Part shown: one piece after another, positions 22,672-28,348 of the stretch | Layout of the letters: the number at the start of each line of letters is the position of its first letter | Position numbering within the stretch: position 1 is the first letter of the stretch | DNA from: Actinomycetes bacterium | GTDB lineage: Bacteria > Actinomycetota > Acidimicrobiia > Acidimicrobiales > Microtrichaceae | Assembly (NCBI GenBank): GCA_023434535.1 | Contig: JAEYSR010000026.1 | Coordinates: forward strand, 1 to 29,644 | Direction of reading: 5' to 3' | Length of the DNA stretch: 29,644 bases | Translations under genes and position numbers: made by a program | The notes under the pieces: generated by a model | What the model was told of the DNA's origin: nothing | Databases searched by the model: none | The model's input: the letters and a program-made list of their open reading frames with translations, nothing else

Positions 22672-22734
22672 TCGAGGTCGACGCGGGCCAGGATCGACGG
22701 CTGATCCAGGTCGACGCGGGCCAGGATCGACGCA
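22669..22734. repeat. 33-bp tandem repeat, two copies, starting at a stop codon
   Basis: TGATCGAGGTCGACGCGGGC at 22669 begins a unit repeated almost exactly at 22702 (TGATCCAGG...; one difference in the first 31 bases). Copy 1 begins with the TGA stop of the DUF4012 gene. Because 33 is a multiple of three, the second copy carries another in-frame TGA. Confidence 0.85.
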
Positions 22735-22869
22735 GGGTGGCCGGGCGCACACGCTCGGTCCACCTCGCGATGGGCCCCGATCGGAGCCGGGCACGGAGCC
22801 GAACGACTCAGTAGCCGAGAGCCCGGATTTGGGTACTTCTGCATGCTCCACCTGCACGCACACGGCTGC

Positions 22870-22875
22870 TACCTT
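22870..22875 (+). promoter_or_regulatory. Candidate -10 box of the LAFTG protein gene
   Basis: TACCTT ends 6 nt before the ATG at 22882, in a locally AT-richer stretch. It supports the shorter start. Confidence 0.5.
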
Positions 22876-22881
22876 GCTGCT

Positions 22882-23187
22882 ATGCGCAACAGTTTCCGTT
22901 ACTTGCTGGTGGGTTTCGCATTCGTTGCTGGGTCCCTCTTCGCTCTGGCCGGTGTGGCCAGCGCGCAGGATGATTCATCCGACGCATACGTGCTCTCCGA
23001 GACCACTTCCCGAACCGCCGAGCTCCCGGCCACCGCATCTGCGGCGTCCGCCGACTCGGCGTCCGCTTCGGCCGACGCCCTCGCCTTCACCGGCAGCGAC
23101 GTCGTCCTCCTCTCCGCCGTCGGCGGTGTGGCCGTCGTCGCCGGTGGCGCGATCCTCGCCGCTCGTCGTCGGGTCGCTGGCGCCTGA
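22882..23187 (+). CDS. Small secreted protein with an LAFTG cell-wall sorting signal
   Basis: The 101-residue protein has a signal peptide (MRNSFRYLLVGFAFVAGSLFALAGVASA, cleaved near AQDD) and a short Ser/Ala/Asp-rich middle. The C-terminal end has the pattern LAFTG-SD, a hydrophobic helix (VVLLSAVGGVAVVAGGAILAA) and a basic tail RRRVAGA. LAxTG + TM + positive tail is the substrate signature of class E sortases of high-GC actinobacteria. I infer covalent attachment to the wall, with a mature part of only about 45 residues. No sortase gene is in the window. The ATG at 22843 would add 13 residues before the signal peptide; ATG 22882 with TACCTT 6 nt upstream is preferred. The gene is AT-richer near its start than its neighbours. 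A strong hairpin follows. Confidence 0.82.
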   Translation: MRNSFRYLLVGFAFVAGSLFALAGVASAQDDSSDAYVLSETTSRTAELPATASAASADSASASADALAFTGSDVVLLSAVGGVAVVAGGAILAARRRVAGA

Positions 23188-23233
23188 GGCACCTCGACGT
23201 CCGTCCCGGGCGTCACCGACAACTGAACGAACT

Positions 23234-23267
23234 GCAACGGCCCGCCGAGCGATCGGCGGGCCGTTGC
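23234..23267. terminator. 15-bp perfect hairpin, bidirectional
   Basis: Arms 23234-23248 and 23253-23267 are exact complements with a GCGA (GNRA-type) loop. It lies between the LAFTG gene (plus, ends 23187) and the esterase gene (minus, ends 23332), so it can terminate both. Confidence 0.8.
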
Positions 23268-23331
23268 GCGTGTCGGACCAGGCCGTCGTCGGCCGGGCCG
23301 GTCCGGGACACCCGACCGGCCCGTCGTCGGA

Positions 23332-24087
23332 TCAGCCGGTGACGCGAGCGACGAACTCGACCGAGCGCTCGAAGATCATCTCCTTGTCCAGGTCGACCGT
23401 GGCGACGTGGAAGCTGCGGTCGCAGCTCACCCGTTCGACAGGCCCCGACACCGAGGCGGCCAGGAGGTCGCTGTCGGTCGGCGGGACCACGTGGTCCTGG
23501 GGGCTGGTGAACAGCAGCAGCGGGCACTCGACCTTCGGCAGGTCCGCGACGATGCCCTCGGCCACCTCGAACATGGACATGAGCGGCCTCAACGGCGTCT
23601 GCGGGTAGGCGGACTCGACCACGTCGGGATCGGCGACGTCGGATCCGATCCCGTCCATCACCGTCTGCCCCGCGGCCACCATCTCCGTCACCACCGCCAG
23701 CAGGTCGTCCTGCGGCGCGACGGCGGGGTTGATGCAGATGATCCCCGCCAGCTCGGGGTGGCGCGTGGCGAGCCACGCCGTCAGCGAGCCGCCCATCGAC
23801 AGGCCGGCGACGACCACCTGATCGGTCCGGGACTCCAGGTCGACCAGGGCCGCCTCGGCGGCGGCGGACCAGTCGGCCCACGTGGTCTCCAGCATGTCGT
23901 CGATGTGGGTGCCGTGACCCGGCAGCCGTGGCATCTCGACCGTGTGGCCGGCGGCGACGAAGGCCTCGGCCAGGCCGCGCATCGAGCTCGGGTTGCCCGT
24001 GAAGCCGTGCAGCACCAGCACGCCGACGGGACCGCCGGTGACGCTGAGTGGTTCGGCCCCGGGGATGATCGGGTGCTGGTCGGTCAT
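23332..24087 (-). CDS. Alpha/beta-hydrolase, carboxylesterase/monoglyceride-lipase type
   Basis: The 251-residue protein has the oxyanion motif VLVLHGFTGNPSSMRGLAEAF (HGFTG at 27-31), the nucleophile elbow GLSMGGSL (Ser97), the acid in FTSPQDHVVPP (Asp198) and the base in DRSFHVATVD (His227). This is a complete catalytic triad. The HGFTGNP start and the 'LPGHGTHIDDM' cap segment are typical of the Est30-like carboxylesterases and bacterial monoacylglycerol lipases. No signal peptide is present, so it is cytoplasmic. The start ATG at 24087 has a good AGGAG 7 nt upstream, unlike the leaderless starts nearby, which fits an internal operon gene. It follows the metallopeptidase gene by 28 bp on the same strand. 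The long frame to 24138 overlaps that gene and is rejected. Confidence 0.9.
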   Translation of the reverse strand: MTDQHPIIPGAEPLSVTGGPVGVLVLHGFTGNPSSMRGLAEAFVAAGHTVEMPRLPGHGTHIDDMLETTWADWSAAAEAALVDLESRTDQVVVAGLSMGGSLTAWLATRHPELAGIICINPAVAPQDDLLAVVTEMVAAGQTVMDGIGSDVADPDVVESAYPQTPLRPLMSMFEVAEGIVADLPKVECPLLLFTSPQDHVVPPTDSDLLAASVSGPVERVSCDRSFHVATVDLDKEMIFERSVEFVARVTG

Positions 24088-24115
24088 GGCGACGCTCCTG
24101 TGGACCGGTCGGCGC

Positions 24116-25825
24116 TCAGCCCAGGCAGGCCGGCGCACCGTTCATGAACCCGTCACGATATGCCGACACGCGCGCCGCGCCGCTGCCGGTGTGGGATCCC
24201 TCGGTGTGGTCCGCCGTGGTCAACAGTGCGGAGACCGCCTCGTCGAGGTCCCCGGGCGACAGGCGCAGCTGGGCGGTCTCGCGGTTCTCGGAGAAGACCG
24301 ACGCCGACCACACGCCGGCCAGGCAGTCCGCGGTGCGGGTGGTCCCGACCGAGGGACCGTCGAGGACGTCGAGCTGGTGCATCGCGGCGAGCGAGTAGCC
24401 GGAGCCGATCACCTCGCTCAGCGCGTAGTCGCCGATCCGCGAGTGCAGCTGGGCGATCAGTCCGTCCTCCTGGACCTGGAGCTCGTTGTCGGACGGGCAG
24501 AAGACGACCTCGTCGGACAGACCGACCGGGTCGTCGCAGCTCGGCCGGTCCGAGCCGGTGAACACCTTCACCTCCGGCGGATCGAACGAACCCGAGCCGC
24601 CGACGGAGCGCCACGCCGAGGTCCAGAAGTCCTCGAGGTCGGCCACCGTCAGATCGAAGGCGTCCGCCAACGGGAGGTTGCCGCCCGACTCGTAGTCGGC
24701 CCTGTCGGTGAAGGGCAGGTCGACCAGCTTCGGCCCCAGCTCCTCGGCGGTGTAGGCGCACGCGGACGCTCCCCCGTCGACGCCCTCCTGGAAGGCCCGG
24801 ATGCGGTCGAACGCCGTGCCGTGCATCCCGCTGTCGGCCCGGGTCATCCCAGGTGTGTCGCGCAGCTCGAGGAAGCCGGCCACGGCCAGGTCCAGCGTCC
24901 GGTCGTCGACGACGAAGTAGCGGTCCTCCCCGCCGCGACGGACGTCCGCGACCCAGGCGCCGGCGTAGCAGTCGGCCTGCTGCTCGAGGACGAGCACGGG
25001 CGTCCGCTCCGTCTCTCCGGCCCGGGCCTGCACCGCGTGCCCCCACTCGTGGGCGACGACCAGCCCCAGACCCAGTGGTCCGTAGGTGTCGATCATGTGC
25101 GGGATCAGGTCGTCGGCATCCCACGCCACGACGTCCTCGGTCGGGCAGTAGAAGGCGTTGCCCTCGACCTCCTCCGGCGACTCGGTGCAGGGCACGGCGT
25201 CGTCCTGGGCCGTCACGGCGTAGAAGCCGCCCTTCGGGGTCTCGTACTCGCCGTCGAAGGTCCGGGGGAACTCCCGCCTCCAGTACCCGTCGACATCCGC
25301 GATCGCGGCCCGGACCTCCTCGGCGTACGGGCCCTCCGACGTGCCCTCGACCTCGAGCGACTCCGCCGCGGAGGGGAGCGACTCGGGTCGGACCGTCCGG
25401 TCCTCGCCCCGTGCCAGCTCCGGCGACGAGCCGTCGCCGGAGCCGTCGCCGCCGACCAGGACCACGACCCCGACGGTCAGCGTGGCGATGATCGCGACGA
25501 CCAGCAGCCCGATGACGACCTTGGCACCCCGACCGGACCCTCCACCGGAGCCGGTGGGGCCCTGCCCGACGCGACCCGGATCGAACGGCGGCGGACCGGA
25601 GGGCGGCTGACCGGCAGCGGTCGGCCCCTGGCCCTGCCACGTGGGCGGGGCCTGCTGGGGCCAGGCGGGGCCAGCGGGTGGAACGGCCGGCGGACCCTGC
25701 GGAACGGTCGGTGGACCTGTCGGGAAGCTCGGCGGGCCGGCGGGCGGCGTCTGCGGGTACGGACCCGCGGCGGGTGGACCCCACGGCGGCGGGGGCGGCA
25801 GCTGGGGGTCGTGCTCGTGGCTCAC
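24116..25825 (-). CDS. Membrane-anchored zinc metallopeptidase-like protein with internal duplication
   Basis: Started at GTG 25825 (TAGCGT 8 nt upstream) the protein has 569 residues. A Pro/Gly-rich cytoplasmic region (1-100) and one TM helix (VVIGLLVVAIIATLTVGVVVLV, about 103-124) precede an acidic linker and the extracytoplasmic part. A first peptidase unit (about 200-360) carries FYCPTEDVVAWD, HEWGH at 259-263 and EQQADCYAGAW (E281), the motifs of the neutral zinc metallopeptidase family (YpfJ-like). A second unit (about 425-567) repeats the order. It has VFCPSDNELQ, then a region where HEWGH is replaced by GSGYS, then TADCLAGVW, LDEAVSALLTTAD and YRDGFMNGAPAC. The four cysteines match in both units (213, 227, 286, 356 and 430, 443, 501, 567). 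Only the first unit should bind zinc. The peptide substrate is unknown. Confidence 0.88.
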   Translation of the reverse strand: MSHEHDPQLPPPPPWGPPAAGPYPQTPPAGPPSFPTGPPTVPQGPPAVPPAGPAWPQQAPPTWQGQGPTAAGQPPSGPPPFDPGRVGQGPTGSGGGSGRGAKVVIGLLVVAIIATLTVGVVVLVGGDGSGDGSSPELARGEDRTVRPESLPSAAESLEVEGTSEGPYAEEVRAAIADVDGYWRREFPRTFDGEYETPKGGFYAVTAQDDAVPCTESPEEVEGNAFYCPTEDVVAWDADDLIPHMIDTYGPLGLGLVVAHEWGHAVQARAGETERTPVLVLEQQADCYAGAWVADVRRGGEDRYFVVDDRTLDLAVAGFLELRDTPGMTRADSGMHGTAFDRIRAFQEGVDGGASACAYTAEELGPKLVDLPFTDRADYESGGNLPLADAFDLTVADLEDFWTSAWRSVGGSGSFDPPEVKVFTGSDRPSCDDPVGLSDEVVFCPSDNELQVQEDGLIAQLHSRIGDYALSEVIGSGYSLAAMHQLDVLDGPSVGTTRTADCLAGVWSASVFSENRETAQLRLSPGDLDEAVSALLTTADHTEGSHTGSGAARVSAYRDGFMNGAPACLG

Positions 25826-25833
25826 GATCTCCG

Positions 25834-25839
25834 ACGCTA
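25834..25839 (-). promoter_or_regulatory. Candidate -10 box of the metallopeptidase-esterase operon
   Basis: TAGCGT on the minus strand ends 8 nt before the GTG at 25825. The divergent SCP2 gene starts 160 bp away. This intergenic region has no other gene. Confidence 0.45.
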
Positions 25840-25984
25840 CCGACGGCCGGAGCGGCTCCGGGTCGTCGTGCGGTCCGCAGCTGAGGGCGGTCACCGCTAC
25901 GCTGCGCGCCGGTCGTTCCAGGTGGTCCGGCCGGCGGTCGGCCGCAGTCACCGGCCACCCAGACTCATCGACAAGGGGGGCGTC

Positions 25985-26398
25985 GTGCCCAAGTACCAGT
26001 TCCTCACGCCGGAGTGGATCGAGGAGGCCAAGCGCATCCGCGAGGAGTTCGACACCGACGCGGCGCCGCCGGCGCACTCGGTGCGCATGAACCAGGTGAT
26101 CACCGAGGTGCCGTTCGGCGACGGCACGGTCAACGCGCACATGGACACGTCGAGCGGCGAGATCCAGATGGACCTCGGCCACCTCGAGAACCCCGACCTC
26201 ACCGTGACGCTCGACTACGCGACCGCCAAGGCGATCCTGGTCGAGGGCAACCCCCAGGCCGGCATGCAGGCGTTCATGGCCGGCAAGGTCAAGGTCCAGG
26301 GCGACATGACCAAGCTGATGGCCATGCAGCAGCCCGGCGGCGCCGCCGACGACACGGCCGCCAAGGTCGCCGCCGCCATCCAGGAGATCACCGAGTAG
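25985..26398 (+). CDS. SCP2 sterol-carrier domain protein
   Basis: The 137-residue protein starts at GTG 25985, with AAGGGGGG about 5-10 nt upstream as ribosome-binding site. It reads PKYQFLTPEWIEEAKRIREEF, then NQVITEVPFGDGTVNAHMDTSSGEIQMDLGHLENPDLTVTLDYATAKAILVEG and NPQAGMQAFMAGKVKVQGDMTKLMAMQ. The last block (F-M-A-G-K-V-K-V-x-G-D-M-x-K-L-M) is the typical end of SCP2/sterol-carrier domains. Such stand-alone domains bind lipids or acyl-CoA in a hydrophobic tunnel, in the cytoplasm. A TACGCT box at 25898-25903 may be its -10, which would give a leader of about 75 nt. The frame is open far upstream over the metallopeptidase gene; that is not coding. A hairpin follows the stop. Confidence 0.92.
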   Translation: MPKYQFLTPEWIEEAKRIREEFDTDAAPPAHSVRMNQVITEVPFGDGTVNAHMDTSSGEIQMDLGHLENPDLTVTLDYATAKAILVEGNPQAGMQAFMAGKVKVQGDMTKLMAMQQPGGAADDTAAKVAAAIQEITE

Positions 26399-26408
26399 CA
26401 CGCTCGCC

Positions 26409-26436
26409 GATCGGCCCCGATCCGTCGGGGCCGATC
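26409..26436. terminator. 12-bp perfect hairpin between convergent genes
   Basis: Arms 26409-26420 (GATCGGCCCCGA) and 26425-26436 pair exactly around TCCG. It lies between the SCP2 gene end (26398) and the MFS gene end (26435, minus), overlapping the MFS stop by 2 bp. It is a shared terminator. Confidence 0.8.
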
Positions 26437-27970
26437 ACGGCGGCGCCATCTCGCCGCTGGCGGTGCGCCGGTCGCCCGGCATGAAGAAGGCCAGCACCAG
26501 GCCCAGCCCGGTGACCGCGGCGCCCACGCCGTAGGCCACGGCGTAGGACCCTCCGGGCGGCCGCCCGCCCCGCGACACCAGCTCGATCGCTCCGAGGACG
26601 TTCATCCCGAGCGTCGTGCCGACCTGGGAGACCAGCTGCTGGGTCGCACCGGCGATCCCCAGGTCCTCGTTCGCCACCGAGTTGGCGACCGACGCCGCGA
26701 TCCCCGGCTGCGCGGCGCCGACCCCGATCCCCGACAACGTCAGCGCGAGCACCACGATCGCCGTCGTCGGGTCGGTGGCCACCACGGCGAACACGGCCAT
26801 GGACAGCGTGAGCGAGGCGGTGCCCGCCACGATCGTCGAGCGCGTCGACACCCGGCCCACGAGGTAGCCGGCCAGCGGACCGGCGACGGCGAACGTGAGC
26901 GGCCGGGGCACCATGATCAGGGCGACGACGTCGGCGCCCAGGCCACGCACCTCCTCCATCAGCAGCGGCGTGAGGATGAAGCCGCCCATGTAGCCGAACT
27001 GCATGAAGAACGAGACGCCGATCGGCACGGCGAAGCTCCGCCGGCGGAACCACGGCAGCGGGATCAGCGGGTGGTCCGATCGGCGCTCGGTGGCGACGAA
27101 CGCGGCGAGACCGACCGGCACCAGGGCGAAGCTCGCCAGCACCCACGGGCTGGTCAGGCCCCACGCCGTGGCGCGGTCGATCCCCAGCAGGAGCCCACCG
27201 AGGGTCAGGGCCAGCCAGAGCTGGCCCGGGACGTCGAAGTGCACGTCGGTGCGGCGACCGGTCTCCGGGAGCACGACGAACGCCACCACCGTGGCGGCGG
27301 CCAGGAGCGGTGCCTGCACCGCGAAGATCGCACGCCAGCCGAAGGCCTCCACCAGGGGCCCGCCGACGACCAGGCCCACCACCGGGCCGCCGGCCACGAC
27401 CAGCGACCAGAACCCGAGGGCGCGCGACCTCCGCTCGGGGCTGAACATCCGGTTGATCAATGCGAGCGAGCTGGGACCTGTCGCCGCGCCGATCGTGGCG
27501 CCGAGCACCCGGAACGCGATGAGCGACGGCCCCGACCACGCCAGGGCGGTCAACGCGACGAAGACCGTCGCGCCGCTCATCCCGATCAGGTAGACCCGGC
27601 GGTGACCGTGGATGTCGCCGAGCTTCCCGGCCGTCGTGCCCGTGATCGCCACGGCGATCGTCGGGCCCGAGATCAACCAGACGAGCGACTCGACCGATGC
27701 TCCGAGGTCCTGGGCGATCGACGGCCGGCTGACGGCCAGGATGGTGATCGTGCTGGAGACCCAGAAGGCCCCGAACAGCACCGTCCACGTGACCAGCCAG
27801 GGACGCCTGCTGCCACCGTCGTCACCGCCGGGCGACCGACGGCGCAGCAGCATCGACCACGGGACCACCGCCTCCTCGTCGACACCCGGGGCCTCGACCG
27901 CCACGTCCGTGATCGGGTCGTGGGTGCTCCCGCCGTCCTCGGCGGACACGTCGGCGGAACGGGAGGACAT
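26435..27970 (-). CDS. MFS multidrug transporter, DHA2 (EmrB/QacA) type
   Basis: The 511-residue protein has a hydrophilic N-terminus of about 55 residues and then about 14 membrane segments. Motif A is GKLGDIHGHRRVYLIG after the second helix, and the DHA2-typical GWRAIFAVQAPLLAAATVVAF (compare GWRWIFxIN-P) lies near the middle. Other segments include LVWLISGPTIAVAITG, GVSFFMQFGYMGGFILTPLLMEEVRGLGADVVAL and STRSTIVAGTASL. The family uses H+ antiport to export drugs or lipophilic compounds. The ATG at 27970 has TAGGTT 9 nt upstream. An array of 17-bp repeats lies immediately before the likely -35 position, so the gene is probably regulated. No regulator gene is next to it. Confidence 0.93.
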   Translation of the reverse strand: MSSRSADVSAEDGGSTHDPITDVAVEAPGVDEEAVVPWSMLLRRRSPGGDDGGSRRPWLVTWTVLFGAFWVSSTITILAVSRPSIAQDLGASVESLVWLISGPTIAVAITGTTAGKLGDIHGHRRVYLIGMSGATVFVALTALAWSGPSLIAFRVLGATIGAATGPSSLALINRMFSPERRSRALGFWSLVVAGGPVVGLVVGGPLVEAFGWRAIFAVQAPLLAAATVVAFVVLPETGRRTDVHFDVPGQLWLALTLGGLLLGIDRATAWGLTSPWVLASFALVPVGLAAFVATERRSDHPLIPLPWFRRRSFAVPIGVSFFMQFGYMGGFILTPLLMEEVRGLGADVVALIMVPRPLTFAVAGPLAGYLVGRVSTRSTIVAGTASLTLSMAVFAVVATDPTTAIVVLALTLSGIGVGAAQPGIAASVANSVANEDLGIAGATQQLVSQVGTTLGMNVLGAIELVSRGGRPPGGSYAVAYGVGAAVTGLGLVLAFFMPGDRRTASGEMAPP

Positions 27971-27979
27971 CGCGGGTCG

Positions 27980-27985
27980 AACCTA
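27980..27985 (-). promoter_or_regulatory. Candidate -10 box of the MFS pump gene
   Basis: TAGGTT on the minus strand ends 9 nt before the ATG at 27970. The repeat array at 28011-28097 starts 25 nt upstream of it, that is, just beyond the -35 position. Confidence 0.45.
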
Positions 27986-28010
27986 GCCCGTGACCTGCGG
28001 GCCCCCGGCC

Positions 28011-28097
28011 TGCCGAACGACCGCTCTCCTGCCGAACGACCGTGCTTGCCGAACGACCGTGCTTGCCGAACGACCGTGCTTGCCGAACGACCGTGCT
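28011..28097. repeat. Array of five repeats with the core TGCCGAACGACCG
   Basis: The 13-bp core starts at 28011, 28030, 28047, 28064 and 28081. The last four lie at exact 17-bp intervals and share the longer unit TGCCGAACGACCGTGCT. The first copy is slightly different after the core and 19 bp from the second. It is directly repeated, not inverted, and lies upstream of the MFS promoter. Confidence 0.92.
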
Positions 28098-28130
28098 GGA
28101 CGGATGGTGACCTGACCCCTGACGCGCAGC

Positions 28131-28208
28131 ACCGGATCGGTTGGGGTGGCCGCCACTCGCGGCGGCTGGGGAACACCACGTACGGCTGACCACCCCAACG
28201 GATCCGGT
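28131..28208. repeat. Large inverted repeat with a nested hairpin
   Basis: The 19-bp outer arms 28131-28149 (ACCGGATCGGTTGGGGTGG) and 28190-28208 are complementary except at one position. Inside, GCCGCC (28149-28154) pairs with GGCGGC (28161-28166). It is not a tRNA on either strand (no T-loop). It lies in a 378-bp gene-free stretch between the PASTA gene end and the MFS promoter. A terminator of the PASTA transcript or a structured regulatory element are both possible. Confidence 0.75.
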
Positions 28209-28348
28209 GTACTGACGCTCAACGTAAACGCACCGACGCGTCAGGTGGTGGACCTCGGGGGAGGAAATGTGACCCGCGCGCCGTCCGGGCGACACGGGAC
28301 CGCAACGCGATCGCAGCCGAGACCCGGCCCGGCGGGCGACGGCAGGAC
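28209..28348. other. Gene-free remainder of the 28.1-28.3 kb intergenic region
   Basis: This part holds a 7-bp stem CTGACGC/GCGTCAG (28212-28218 with 28238-28244) and a purine-rich GGGGGAGGAA just before ATGTGA at about 28267. A GTG frame opens there on the plus strand, but it runs antisense through the PASTA gene and has no credible protein features. I see no gene here. Confidence 0.5.

Noticed and set aside
23942..25984. Plus-strand frame running into the SCP2 gene
   Set aside because: It is antisense to the esterase and metallopeptidase genes, both of which have catalytic motifs; only the last 137 codons look like a protein family.
28011..28097. CRISPR array
   Set aside because: The repeats are 17 bp apart with only about 4 bp between cores, so there are no unique spacers, and no cas genes are present.
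28131..28208. tRNA gene
   Set aside because: The outer stem is 19 bp rather than 7 bp and no T-loop or anticodon arm can be drawn on either strand.
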